Of a stretch of 64,000 nt of DNA, positions 47,905-58,840 are shown piece by piece. The stretch lies in NCBI GenBank assembly GCA_026018925.1, contig JAKSZU010000018.1, forward strand, positions 31,186,452 through 31,250,451. The letters run 5' to 3'. Both the position numbers and the translations under genes were made by a program. Position 1 is the stretch's first letter. Each line of letters begins with the position of its first letter. The stretch is from Tupaia tana (taxonomy: Eukaryota > Chordata > Mammalia > Scandentia > Tupaiidae). A model generated the notes under the pieces. It did no database searches. It saw nothing but the letters and a program-made list of their open reading frames with translations, and was not told where the DNA came from.

Positions 47905-48178
47905 AGGGGAGCCAGCAGATGCCATAGAGGTTATGTTGCTGGATTCTCACATGGCTGGCTGCAGTTTGAGTCCTGGATCCAGTGGCTTTAAAATCACACT
48001 GGGCACATGTGCATGCATGCCCAAGATTCCAGAAGGAGAATAGAGGAGAAGGGATTGTGGCGTGGCCATCTCCCTGGAGGGTGACTTCTTGCCTTCCCTC
48101 TCAGTGTGTCTGTCTCTGTGTCTCTCTCTCCCTTTGGCAAGTGCACGCACCCTAAGGCAAAAATTTCTTAACAAAAAA
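47905..48178 (+). mobile_element. tRNA-derived SINE (long type)
   Basis: AAAAATAGGAG / AAAAATAAGAC flanks. Confidence 0.9.
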
Positions 48179-48312
48179 TAAGACAGGTGGAGAAGCAAAG
48201 TTAAGCTCTATTCTGAGATGGAAAACTGAAAACAGAATTTAAGCAAGACACTGGTCATCATTTAAGATTACATTTAGTCAAGATCAATTATATTAAATCA
48301 TAGTTAATTGAA

Positions 48313-48400
48313 AGTACAGTTGATCCTCAACTTAAAAAGATTTGACTTATTTTTTTTATGTAGTGATGGCTTTATTGAGTAGGAATTCATGGAGCACCTA
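48313..48400. mobile_element. Possible Tigger-like fragment
   Basis: Starts ACAGTTGATCCTCAACTTAA and continues with GATTTGACTTA, as in some ancient Tigger ends; the other end is not seen. Confidence 0.35.
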
Positions 48401-48774
48401 TATGTCCATCTTTTAAATTGGATAATATAGAAAGCATTATTTTTCAGCCATGCCTATTAAAATGTTCTCTTTATTCAGATAATTCAAGTCATTCAAATGT
48501 CTTTGATACTTCTGATCTACATATAAATTTAAAAAAATAATTTCTGTAAAAAATATCCAGACCATTTAAGCCATTGAATCTTCATTGGTATCTCTGGACT
48601 ATATGGATTTAAAAAATACATATTTAATATCTGGACCATATTCAATTCCACGCAATCCAAGTAGCAAATATTAAATATAGCACACAATCTGTAGATAACA
48701 AAAAGCATGAGATAACCATTAAATTAAGATTAGCAAGCAATACCAGTGTTCTTTCACATCTAACTTCACTTAAT

Positions 48775-48935
48775 TTTAATGCTCTTTTGAAGTATTATTA
48801 GTCCAATTTAATAGATGAGAAAAGTGGAAACTCTGAGACATTAAATGGAGTGGCCAAAGTCAGACAACTAATCAAATGACCAGGTCTTCTGATTAAGACT
48901 AATGTTCTTTCCATTATATTACAAAGAGTTATTTG
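48775..48935 (-). repeat. MIR
   Basis: TTAATAGATGAGAAAAGTGG and GGCCAAAGTCAGACAACTAA. Confidence 0.75.
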
Positions 48936-49077
48936 GAAGAGCTCTTTAAAGACTAAACCAGGCTTAACTTAATCTTAAACAACAGTCAATGTATTTAGAA
49001 GAGTTTTAGACTTTTCAAGATACAAAGGGAACATTTATCCATTTAAAGATATGAAAATCAAAATTTTAAACTTTCTT

Positions 49078-49356
49078 GGGACCAGCAGATGGTGTAATGG
49101 CTACGTCGCTGAACTCCCATGTAGTCAACTGCAGTTCAAGTACTGCCATGTAGTCAACTGCAGTTCAAGTCCTGCACCCTGCAGCTTAACTCAGGCCAGG
49201 CGCATGTGCATGCATGCCCAAGATTCTAAGAGGAGGATGGAGGAGAAGGGATTGCAGCGTGGCCATTCCCCTGGAGAGTGATTTCTCACTTTCTGTCTCT
49301 CTCTGTCTTTCTGGCACATGCACGTACCCTATAGCAACAATCTCTCCAAAAAAGAA
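49078..49356 (+). mobile_element. tRNA-derived SINE with duplicated B box
   Basis: A 25-bp segment containing the B box occurs twice, at 49117-49141 and 49146-49170. Otherwise a normal long-type copy. Confidence 0.92.
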
Positions 49357-50514
49357 AAAAAAAAAGCTTTCTTTGCAAAGAGGTATTACTACATTCTTTA
49401 TCTTCCTCTTCCTCTCTCATACCCTTCTTCAACTAAATACATCTACTCTTCCTCTACCATCAACATGCTGCTTAGTTCCACATTTAATCTGCCCCCACTG
49501 TAAAGAACAATGGTCTTAGTACATAAAAACAGACTGTGAAAAAATTACTGCTTTGAATCCAAAGTAATGTATGAGATAGGAAAAGATCAAAACCTTTCTC
49601 ACAAGGACACCTAGGAAAATGCAGTTTGCATAGTCAATCTTGTTCTCTGATCAGTAACTTCAACATAGAGGAAGTCCAAAGAGTGCATGTAACTGCTAAT
49701 GATAAAAACAGCTTTTTACAAGAAAAAGGAAAGGAAACTTCCTTGGGTAGATAGCCATTTTTAATAGTGAAAGAGTACAGGTTACCTCTCATCCTTGAAT
49801 CTAGGGAAAGTATTTGAGTGAAGACAGATTCAGGACCAAAAACTTTTGGACACATTAAGCTGACTTAAGGTTATTTCTTTTCTTTGATTCTGATTTCCTA
49901 CTCTAGATGCACCTGTTCAGCTACATCATTCCAGCTTTACCAGTTTTAATTCCAGACTAGGGCTCTCTGCCTTCTCCCTCACGCTACCCATCCCAGACTG
50001 GATCCTCTCCTTCCCTGAGAAAAAGAAAAAGGTCTTCCCAAATGCACTCTCTTGTGGTAGGTCTGCCTCCCACTACAGTCTCACAAACTCAAGTAGAAGT
50101 TCCTGTTGAAGATTGATTTCCCCCTTCTCAGGCATGGAAGGTCTCTGCCACAAGAAGACTCAGCCTTCTTCGGTTTCAGATCCTCATCTCAGGTCCACTT
50201 CTCTGCATCTTCGTTCTCATACATCCCCTCGGACCATCCTCCAAGTGTCCTCCATTCTCAGACCCGCATCTCTGTCCCTTTCAGACTCAGGGCTCCTCAG
50301 GAGTCTTCTTCTCTGCGATATACAGTTCCTGCTCCGTCAGCTCCCTTTACTTCCCACATCCAAACTCTCCTCAGACACCAGCCCTGTCAGCCCCAAGCTC
50401 CCTGCAGACCACTTCCCAGCAGACTGACGCTGCACTATTCCCTCATCAGATCCCCCTCAGACCACCTCCCCTGTCCAATTCACGCCCCCTCAGACCAACT
50501 GCTCTCTTCTAGCC

Positions 50515-50862
50515 CTGCTCAGACCACCTCCCCAGTCACACTCACGCCCTCCTCAGATCCCCCTCAGACCACCTCCCCTATCACAGTCACACCCTCCTCA
50601 GATCCCCCTCAGACCATCTCCCCTGTCACACTCACGCCCTCCTCAGATCCCCCTCAGACCATCTCCCTTGTCACACTCACGCCCTCCTCAGATCCCCCTC
50701 AGACCATCTCCCCTGTCACACTCACGCCCTCCTCAGATCCCCCTCAGACCATCTCCCCTGTCACACTCACGCCCTCCTCAGATCCCCCTCAGACCATCTC
50801 CCCTGTCACACTCACGCCCTCCTCAGATCCCCCTCAGACCACCTCCCCTCTCAGACCCACGC
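50515..50862. repeat. 45-bp minisatellite next to LPCAT2 exon 1
   Basis: About seven tandem units of 45 bp with internal core CCTCAGATCCCCCTCAGACC; C/T-rich on the plus strand, G/A-rich on the LPCAT2 coding strand. Units differ by a few bases. Degenerate related sequence extends leftward to about 50440. Confidence 0.93.
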
Positions 50863-51340
50863 CCCTCACCTGGGCCCGCCTCGCCGGGCCAATCCGCGTC
50901 TGCTGCACGAAGGGGTTGGGCACCGGTGGCGGGAAGAAGGACGCCTGGCGGGGTACCATGGGCGGCCGCACCCCAGCCTCTCCGACACCCGCGCCGGGCA
51001 CTGTGGCCGCCACTGCCGCCGCCTCGGCGCACCGGTTCATGGTCAAACCCGGCGTGGGACCGGACAGAAGAGATGGACCTGCAGCACGCTGGCACCTAGA
51101 TTCCTGGGAGCCCCACCGGAGTCCCAGCCCGAGCTGCGCCCGCTTCCGCGCAGGCGCCGAGGTTACCTAGACGCCGGCCCGGCCGCCCCGCCCCTTTGGC
51201 TCTGGCCCCACCCCCTGGGCGCCGGCCTCACCCTTTACGATCTCGCTGTTGTACCCGAGTCCCGTGGACAAGGATGGGCGGACCCTGAAGGGTACCCCAG
51301 CGTCCCTAACACTCCGAGAGGCACTGCGGGCAGGATTTTC
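50850..51340 (-). promoter_or_regulatory. LPCAT2: CpG-rich promoter region of LPCAT2
   Basis: Dense CpG, GC-rich sequence covers exon 1 and about 300 bases upstream, including CCGCCCC-type boxes (51184-51195) and a GGCCCCACCCCC stretch. No TATA box is evident near a plausible start. CpG density drops past about 51340. The transcription start cannot be placed from sequence. Confidence 0.6.
50870..51040 (-). CDS. LPCAT2: LPCAT2 coding exon 1
   Basis: The start ATG is at 51040-51038 in an ACC-ATG-A context; the open frame upstream begins only with TTG codons. It encodes 57 residues forming the cytosolic N-terminal tail, with a proline-rich stretch (PPMVPRQASFFPPPVPNPF) typical of LPCAT2. It ends in phase 0 with CAG followed by a GTGAGG donor. 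It sits inside a CpG-rich block. A minisatellite begins 8 bases past the donor. 5' UTR extent is not determined. Confidence 0.96.
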
Positions 51341-51964
51341 TACGTTAGTCCGGCAGACTTGATTTTCAGTCTGTATTATTGGACTGAGTTTGGCCAGACC
51401 ACTATCTCCATGAACCTCAGTTGTCGCTTTCTGTAAAATAGGAATAAAGCTTAACTCAAGCAAACAAAACCTGGACCCAGCAATGCCAGAATACTTCCCC
51501 TGTGCCGTATCACTAAGAGAATTGTGTCCTGGGTGGGTTGTGTTTGGTCTGTTTGATTTCCAGTGTGTTTTGGGTTTGCATCAACCAGTTGAGTTAGGTG
51601 TTTGTCAGTCAGATGAAGTCGTCTTCATATAAAAAGTGGTACGAGGAGTGCAATCTGGCCCACTCAAAATATATGGACTGACAGTGGGGAGATGGTTCTC
51701 CAGAGGAAAGCTGAACTGCTATTACTAGAAAAGACAAAAACAATTGCTTTCCACATTAGATAAGGAACCTGACCCAGAAAAGGGAGATGGCTTGGTTTTT
51801 GTCTCCATTTCACCCTGAGGAAGTTCAAAGATCTATATGGGTGATAGTGGGGGATTAGTAACAGAGGTTGTTCCAGATCCGGGAACTAGTTAACTGAAGG
51901 ATGAAGATGATAAACAACTGACGCTTACTGATCAGCTCTGCTCCTAGTAGGCAGACAGCCAGGA

Positions 51965-52195
51965 TGAGAATCTGAGTCTGGGCTTTGAGATAGATGGTTC
52001 AGCTATCCACTGTAGTCTCAGAATTTTCCAACCCTACCAGATAGATGTGTGACTTTGGGTTAGTCATCTAACCTATCTGAACTTTTCTCATCTAGAAATG
52101 GAAGATTAGCTTCTTCAGAGCAATGATGCCAATAGGGTTGCAGTACAGATGAAATGATTCATGCACAGTATTCATAGAAAAGCACTCAGAAAATA
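51965..52195 (+). repeat. MIR
   Basis: GTGTGACTTTGGGTTAGTCA and CTCATCTAGAAATGGAAGAT. Confidence 0.8.
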
Positions 52196-52759
52196 GCACC
52201 TTTTAGGTACTACAGTGGTAGAAAGCAGCTGAATCTTCCAGTGTATCAGAGAACCTTAATAACAGTGTATTATAGCCATGATACTGGCCTCTTTAAATTA
52301 AGGGGTCAAGAAAGAACATGCAGACCCTTGTGGCTCTATGCAGATACCTGTATGGAAGCCTGTCTTTCCAGGGCTATGAATAACCTGAGCAAATGGGCAG
52401 ACCACAGGAGAAAAGACTTCAAGATCTTTGTGATCATCTTGAGCCCTTCCCTACCAGCCCCACCATCAGAAGTCTTAAGCAATGTATTATCAGACTGTCC
52501 GGAGCCCAAATGGAGCCTCTGAAAAGCCCCAGGCCTTAAGTTTCTGTTCAACAGAAGCTCCAGTATTTCTGTGCAGACAGGGATTAGGGTTGGGCAGTCT
52601 GTAAGGAAGGAGGCATAAGAAGCTTACCCATTAATAGTAGCTGTGTTTAGAAAGCAAGCACATCATTTCGCCCCTAGGTGTGATGGCTTAGGGTGTTTTG
52701 GGGGTTGGTGGAGGGTGATGTTACTGATGGAGATTCAGGAGTGAGGGCTAAAGCTTATC

Positions 52760-53080
52760 TTCTAGGTTATCCTTTGACTTTGACACAGGCTGTTACCAAA
52801 TAGCTATGGGACCCTGGGTAAATCACTTTTCTCTAGGCCTCAGTGTCCTCATCAACAGGATTTAACCAATAGCCTCTCCTTTTAGGTGGTTGTGGAGGTG
52901 AAATTAAATCATGCATTTATAAGGGGTCTCCCAAAAGTTCATGGAACATGCATATTATGAAAAAACTATGCATGGATTTTTTTTTGCAGCAAAACAAACT
53001 TGAACTGTAATTCTATTTTTTCACGAGGTTTTTGAAGTCCCCTCATAAAGTGCCTGGCACATAGAAAACACTCTGTTAAC
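52760..53080 (+). repeat. MIR split by a MITE
   Basis: GACCCTGGGTAAATCACTTT ... AAATTAAATCATGCATTTA, continuing after the MITE with AAGTGCCTGGCACATAGAAA. Confidence 0.8.
52920..53045. mobile_element. Mariner-like MITE
   Basis: 126 bp, nearly palindromic: left AAGGGGTCTCCCAAAAGTTC, right end inverted GAGGGGACTTCAAAAACCTC; TA on both sides. Interrupts a MIR. Confidence 0.8.
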
Positions 53081-53084
53081 CAAG

Positions 53085-53200
53085 GGGGACATGATTGTTG
53101 TTCACTGTCATCAGTAGCAGAATTAGTATTATTATTAAGAACTGAGACTCAGAGAGAGTGAACCTTGAGCAGACCCTACAACTAAAGTAGCAGGATTGCT
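53085..53200 (-). repeat. MIR relic
   Basis: AGAACTGAGACTCAGAGAGA-type segment; overlaps the possible long MMP2 3' UTR. Confidence 0.5.
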
Positions 53201-53434
53201 TCTGTTTCAAGGCTCTTTCTATATGACAGACAGATTTGAGCTCCCCCACCCGAAGGTCTCTTGCTGTTTGTTTTGGCACCAGGTAATCTTACATTACCCA
53301 GTGAGGTGGGGGGTGAAAATGCTGATCTTCCCACAAGACATCACCTGTGCTCGGCAGAGAGCAGAGATGTAAGTTTCTTCTTCTGGCTGGGGGTGTGGCC
53401 GCACTCTGGGCTATGCTATAACAGCTGTAAACAC

Positions 53435-54228
53435 TGCCACTCAATTGGTGTCTTTATTCATACTTGTTGACATTTCCCATGGGGAACTGCTGAAGAAAGA
53501 GGTGGGAAGGGCTGGGCAGGGAGCCATGGCTTCGTTTTCCTCCATCCAGTGGAGAAGTGACAGTGTGGGGATATACTAAATACAGTGAATCTGGGAACCT
53601 TTATGCAGGCTGAGATACATCACGCAGTGACTTCAGACAACCTGAGTCCTTCTGTCAGAAAATGTGATTTCAAAGTGGAAAAATAAAAAGTTCAAAAGAA
53701 AAGAACAAAGTGCATACAAAGCAAACTGCTAATGTGGGAAGGGTTCCAAGGCAGGCAGCAATGAGAAACCAGGTGTCTGATATGGCCACCTGGCCATGTC
53801 CCTACCCCATTGCCACAAGCCAGGCTGTCAGGCCACCAGTGTCCTCTTGAGACAGTCTCTGTTGGCTCCCTAGGTGCTGTGGAGCCACAGAAGGTTGTGG
53901 AGATAGAAGAGCCTGAAGTGGCAGCACCAGGACAGCCCAAGGCAGGGCTGCATTGAGAATATATCAAAGCATCTCTTTGGGGGTGGCTCTGAAGGTTGGA
54001 AGAATTAGAGAGGGAAGGGGCACCTGGGAGGGGTACAGTCAGCACCTTTCCTTGGGCACAGGGTAGAGCCACTCTCTGGAATCTTAAATTACCCAGTGGG
54101 GTTGAGAATGCTGATTAACTACAGAGCTGAAGGCAGGGCTGCCAGGTCCCTCCAGGTCCTCCTCTGGTGTGTAGGGCCCAGTGTGTGGAAGGCTATGGAG
54201 AGGAAGGGCCTATGCGAGGCAGACTAGC
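53435..54228 (-). other. MMP2: MMP2 3' UTR with poly(A) signal
   Basis: Reading the minus strand, about 0.8 kb after the stop there is AATAAA at 53458-53453 followed by GACACCAATTGAGTGGCAGTG-like sequence that I recognise as the conserved end of mammalian MMP2 mRNAs. The cleavage point, about 20 bases further on, is inferred. Similarity to the longer human 3' flank continues to about 53090, so a longer isoform is possible. Confidence 0.75.
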
Positions 54229-54390
<162 letters not shown>

Positions 54391-54599
54391 CTAGGAGCTT
54401 TGAATGTCTGCCTGACACAGGAAAGAAGCTTTTTAATCAGAGAAAAATCCCTCGGGGCTGAAGGAAGGAAAATATCTGTGGAAGTAAGGTCTCTTATTCC
54501 TTGTTAGTTCATCTCTGAGATGGGGATAAAGACATGGGGTAAGGAGTAGAGGGAGGTCTTTCAAAAGTTCACAGAAAATGCCTATTACAAAAAATTATT

Positions 54600-54838
54600 G
54601 GGGACCAGCAATTGGTGTAATGGCTGTCGCTGGACTACCATGTAGTTGATCATGGTTTGAGTCCCGGACCTGGTGGCTTAAACTCACACTGAGTGTGTAT
54701 GCGTGTGTTCCCAAGATCCTGAGAGGAGAATGGAGGAGAAGGGATCGCGGTATGGCCATCCCCCCCGGGGTGATTTCTCGCTTTCTATCACTCTTTCTGG
54801 CAAGCACACGCGCCCTATAGCAAAAACCTCTCAAAAAA
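54600..54838 (+). mobile_element. tRNA-derived SINE inside a mariner-like MITE
   Basis: Splits the MITE at 54547-55272; AAAAATTAT-type flanks. Confidence 0.92.
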
Positions 54839-54889
54839 AAAAAATTATGCATGGATTTCAAAAATGTCTTTGCCAAAATAAACTCATAC

Positions 54890-55234
54890 TTTTTTTTCAG
54901 TCCTGCTGTAGGGCACATAAGCTCACCAGAGAGAGAAAGAGAAAGAGAGGAGGAGAGGGAAAGTAACAAGTCACTCGCCAGGGGGATGGCCATGCCACAA
55001 GTCCCTTCTCCTCCACTTTCTTCTTTAGATTTTTAGTTGGCATAATGGCTATGTTGCTGGACTCCCATATAGTTGACCGTGGTTCTCGTCCCGGACCCAG
55101 TGGCTTAAAGCTCACGCCGGGCACTCATACATATATACCAGGTGTGATTTTTAAGCTGCCTGGCCCAAGATTTGAACAGTACCACTGATCATGTGGAATC
55201 CAGCCACTTTAACCTTCATGCCACCTGCTGGCTC
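54890..55234 (-). mobile_element. tRNA-derived SINE, itself interrupted
   Basis: Diverged minus-strand copy; 55033-55122 is a plus-strand tRNA head fragment with no tail lying inside it. Confidence 0.8.
55033..55122 (+). mobile_element. SINE head fragment nested in another SINE
   Basis: Contains A and B boxes and the first 20 bp of the body, without the first ten bases or any A-tail. Confidence 0.8.
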
Positions 55235-55315
55235 AAAATTTAATCTGAACCTACAAACTTTTTAAAGTCTCATATTATTCATTTAATCTTCACTATAAGA
55301 ACTAAGAGGTTGGTA

Positions 55316-55445
55316 TGAAAGGACTTCAAAATATTTTGGGAAAATGGAATTAAAGTACGAGTTTATTTTGGTGCAAATAATTCCAAAATCCATGCTTAGT
55401 TTTTTCATAACACACATTTTCTGTGAATTTTTAGAAGATGCTTCA
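55316..55445. mobile_element. Mariner-like MITE
   Basis: 130 bp with TA flanks at 55314-55315 and 55446-55447; shares TTTATTTTGGTGCAAAT and CCATGCTTAGTTTTTTCATA with the others. Confidence 0.8.
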
Positions 55446-55619
55446 TATATGCTATAATAATGTAATACTTTCAATATAAGATTACCTGACTTAGCACAAG
55501 CACCACTCTAAGTGCTTTCTGTTATATCAAAGTTGGCAAAACAGGTGTCTAGCCCTATCAGGTCCTAGATGAGTTTTATTTGGCTCATACAGTGTTTTGT
55601 TTTATTTTTAATTTCTAAA

Positions 55620-55868
55620 CATGGCCAGCTCCATAGCATAGCAGTAATGTGTTGCCAAAGTGACACAAGATCTCACATGGAAACTGCAGTTCAAATCTCC
55701 AGGTGGTCAGCCTGAAACACTCTGGATATGCACATGAGTGCCCAGTACCAGACAGACTAGAGGACTGGAGGGAGGGGATCACGGCGTGACCAGACCCTGT
55801 AGAGGGTGCTCATTTCTTTCTATCATTGTCATATGCACACGCATGAAATCTATTATGAATAAAAATTT
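55620..55868 (+). mobile_element. tRNA-derived SINE, old diverged copy
   Basis: Recognisable body (GGGGATCACGGCGTGACCAG) and tail TATGAATAAAAATT. Confidence 0.75.
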
Positions 55869-55951
55869 GGAAAAATGTTGCCAACATATAAAAATTTAGA
55901 AAAGTCACATGAAAATATAGATTTCTGGCATCTTTTAAAAACAGCTAGAAC

Positions 55952-56205
55952 AGGGACCAGCAGTTAGTGTAATGGCTATGTTGCTGGACTCCCATGTAAT
56001 CAACTGTGGTTCAAGTCCCAGACCCGGTGGCTTAAACTCACGCCGGGTGCGTGTGCGTGCTTGCCCAAGATCCTGAGAAGAGAATGGAGGAGGGATTGCG
56101 GCGTGGCTATCTCCCCTGGGGGGGTGATTTCTTGCTTTCTGTCTCTCTGTCTCTCTCTGTCTGTCTGGCAAGCGCACGCGCCCTATAACAAAAACCTCTC
56201 CTAAA
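55952..56205 (+). mobile_element. tRNA-derived SINE (long type)
   Basis: Flanks CAGCTAGAACA / AAACTAGAACATT. Confidence 0.94.
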
Positions 56206-56220
56206 AAAAACTAGAACATT

Positions 56221-56538
56221 GGGACCAGCAGATGGCATAATGCTTACTTCACTGGACTCCCCCATGCCCAACTATGGTTTGAGTCCTGGACTGGAGACTG
56301 CAAACTAATGCCTGGCGTGTGTGTGCGTGCATGCCCAAAATCCTAAGAGGAGAATGGAGGAGAAGGGATTGTGGTGTGGCCATCCTCGCCAGGCGGTGGA
56401 GGGGGAAGGGTGGGAGTGGGAACAAGCTCTCACTTTCTATATCTCTTTGTCTCTCCGGCACATGCACATGCCCTATAGCAAACAGTCTCACTCTCTCTAA
56501 AAAAAACAAAAAACAAAAATCAAAAATAAACCAACAAA
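56221..56538 (+). mobile_element. tRNA-derived SINE (long type)
   Basis: Inserted at the right-hand target copy of the previous SINE; AAACTAGAACATT / AAACTAGAATATT flanks. Confidence 0.92.
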
Positions 56539-57476
56539 CAAACTAGAATATTAAATGGTATTGGGCCTCTACTCTTAAAAGCTAGGTAATAAACAACTAT
56601 TCTTTGTAAATAAGCCATGGCTTGCTGGTCTACCACAGATCCCCTCCATTCACTACTATCATCCCTAGCTGCTTCACTTATTTGTGAAGCTAAAATTCTG
56701 GCACAGAGTAGGTGCACAATAGATGTACACTCTTGAAGATAATCCTTAGTATAATAACTGATTATACTCTGCTTCCTTCTGAACATATAAAATCTAGCCA
56801 TGAGGATCAGAGCGATGTGCTAAACATCTGGTAGGGAATAGACTTTGTGGACTTTAACTAAAATCTCTAAAAAGCCAAAAATCTCTAAAAAACCAAAAAC
56901 CAAATCTCTAAAAGTCCTGGACTCATTTCCAGGGCCCTAGAAAGCTCATAGAAGCTTTCTCAGGAACTTTGTTTTTAAACTCCAAAATCTATCCCTCAAT
57001 AGATATTGGTTGTTTTGATTAAACAAGAGACTGGAACAAAGTGGAAGAATCTTTGCCACATGAGTGACAAAGCATGACAAAGTTTGCCTTGTCCCAACTG
57101 GAGCCATCCTTCTGCTAATGGGAGGCTGCCACAAGGTCTCCTACAAAACCCCAAAGGGCCTGGATCAAACCTCAGAATGAAGCCAGGGCATGGGGCCCAT
57201 GTTTCTCAGCACCCCCTCAACCCTCCAACAGGCCTTCCACCTCTGCTGCCTGGCTCTAGGCCCTGCAGCTGTGAGGGGCCTTCTGGATCTCATTGCCTGG
57301 AGCCCGGCCAAGGGAGCTGGGGTCAGGGGTCTGGATGCCTTCCCAGCACTGGGCTGAAGGGGCTGGTTTGTTTTCCTGGGTACAGGGAGGGGGAGTGGCA
57401 GGCTGCTTGCCCTACACAATGAGGGAGTGTGTACTTGTGAGGGGCCAGGCCTGAATTGGAGAGGGGGGAAGTCCTA

Positions 57477-57653
<177 letters not shown>

Positions 57654-57744
57654 CTAAAGGTCACCCCTCTCCCAACCTTGATGGGAGTGCTCAGTTGCGG
57701 GCTTTGGGATAGCCTGGAAAACTAACCTAGCTCTTCAGGGAGGC

Positions 57745-57850
57745 TGCTGGCTGTAGTGAAGGGGTATGAAGTCAGACCTGGGTCTGAATTCCAACTCCAC
57801 TACTTACGGACTTTGGACAACCCCATGAAAACAATCTTGTCACTGCCAAT
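57745..57850 (+). repeat. MIR
   Basis: CAGACCTGGGTCTGAATTCC and ACTCCACTACTTACGGACTT. Confidence 0.8.
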
Positions 57851-57871
57851 ATTTATGGAGCCCTTACTATT

Positions 57872-58840
57872 TCTTTTCTCTTTTCTTTTCAAGCATCTTA
57901 AATTTTGAATCTTTTCTTTACAGGTTACCTAGACCACTTTTAATTAAAAAACTGTAGAAAGTTAGCAACTGCCACAAGTGAATGTCAGGTAGTGGCGTAT
58001 GTCAATTTTCTACAGAGCCCTGCTTTGTGGGGTGTGAATGTACTGCTCAGGGTCTCTGCTCATACTTGCTGGAATCAATCATGATAGATCTTAGTCCACA
58101 GATTGCTTTTCCCCCTATTACTTTGTAAACTCTTCAGCGTAATTCTTACAGAATTTTTACAGTCCTTAGAGCATTCTTTAGCTAGGTCAGCCCAGAAGGG
58201 GTCCTCAGGCTGGAGGTTGTTCACCAGCGCTACGAGGGATTGGATTACTTGGTTGGTCTTGCTTGCTGGCTTGCAGTTTTCAGTACTAACTACTGGCACA
58301 CAGACCTGCTTCTTCTTTTTTTTTTTTTTTTTGGAGAGGTTTTCGCTATAGGGCGCATGTGCTCGCCAGACAAACAGAGAGAGACATAGAGACAGAAAGT
58401 GAGAAATCACCCCCCAGGGGGGATGGTCACGCCACAATCCCTTCTTCTCCATTCTCCTCTCGGGATCTTGGGCACGCACGCACACGCGCCCGGCGTGAGT
58501 TTTAAGCCACCGGGTCTGGGACGCAAACCGCGGTGGAACTACGTGGGAGTCCAGCGACATAGCCATTACGCTAACTGCTGGTTCCCCAAACCTGTTTCTT
58601 TTCATTGATGTACAAGTGATAGATCTTTGTTTTAAATCTCTGGTGGTTTGAATGGGTACTCTGCTGGAAAGCTGATTTCGATTCTGAAGACCCCCTTTGT
58701 CATATGGAGGGTTTTCAGGAACAATAAAATAGTTTCATCAACCTGAATGTTTTGGAAGTTTTTCATTCCTCATTTGTGGATATCATCAAGCTCCTTCATC
58801 AGCCTCCTGTTGGCCACCATCTTGGATCTGGTGTTGCTGC
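57872..58840 (-). pseudogene. UBE2L3P: UBE2L3 processed pseudogene
   Basis: Intronless copy of the E2 ubiquitin-conjugating enzyme UbcH7. Start codon position 58820-58818, stop position 58093-58091, A-rich tail at the left, and a perfect 13-bp target duplication AGCCCTTACTATT (57859-57871 and 58841-58853). An in-frame TGA replaces the Cys codon of the KCGMKNF segment, about 16 nt are deleted near the DEANLL region, further frameshift and stops lie near the C-terminus, and a SINE splits it just before the catalytic Cys. It is in an MMP2 intron, same strand. Non-functional. Confidence 0.93.
58317..58586 (-). mobile_element. tRNA-derived SINE in UBE2L3 pseudogene
   Basis: Near-consensus copy splitting the retrocopy; ACCTGCTTCTTCTTTT / ACCTGTTTCTTTT flanks. 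Confidence 0.95.

Larger units (their letters stand above)
1..51040 (-). other. LPCAT2: LPCAT2 gene, 5' part (coding exons 1-10)
   Basis: Lysophosphatidylcholine acyltransferase 2 transfers acyl groups to lyso-PC and acetyl groups to lyso-PAF, making phosphatidylcholine or platelet-activating factor. It is an ER and lipid-droplet membrane enzyme. Ten exons were found by matching translated sequence to the known family; all junctions are GT-AG and every codon phase closes across the introns, giving about 353 codons of a protein that is 544 residues in human. The acyltransferase core is complete here. The calcium-binding EF-hands and C-terminus must lie left of base 1. No frameshift or stop was seen in any exon, so the gene looks intact. 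Confidence 0.96.
51341..53434. other. MMP2-LPCAT2 intergenic region
   Basis: About 2.1 kb between the LPCAT2 CpG block and the MMP2 poly(A) site. It contains two MIR relics and one mariner-like MITE (listed separately). No coding sequence seen; the open frame at 52241-52522 has no recognisable homology. Confidence 0.7.
54547..55272. mobile_element. Mariner-like MITE split by two SINEs
   Basis: Three pieces (54547-54599, 54839-54889, 55235-55272) join to one MITE like 52920-53045. Confidence 0.75.

Noticed and set aside
50515-50862. CRISPR-like direct repeat array
   Set aside because: Head-to-tail units without unique spacers, in a mammalian promoter region; a minisatellite.
1-51040. CAPNS2 retrogene expected within LPCAT2
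   Set aside because: Known inside human LPCAT2, but no calpain small-subunit sequence was recognised here; it probably lies past the left edge.
50106-51170. 354-residue plus-strand open frame across the minisatellite and antisense to LPCAT2 exon 1
   Set aside because: The 45-bp unit is a multiple of three and stop-free, so it holds a frame open by itself; the rest is antisense to a real exon and to CpG-rich promoter sequence. No protein family resemblance.
51167-51463. 98-residue minus-strand frame upstream of LPCAT2
   Set aside because: Lies in CpG-rich 5' flank; open by composition, no homology, ends before any LPCAT2 exon.
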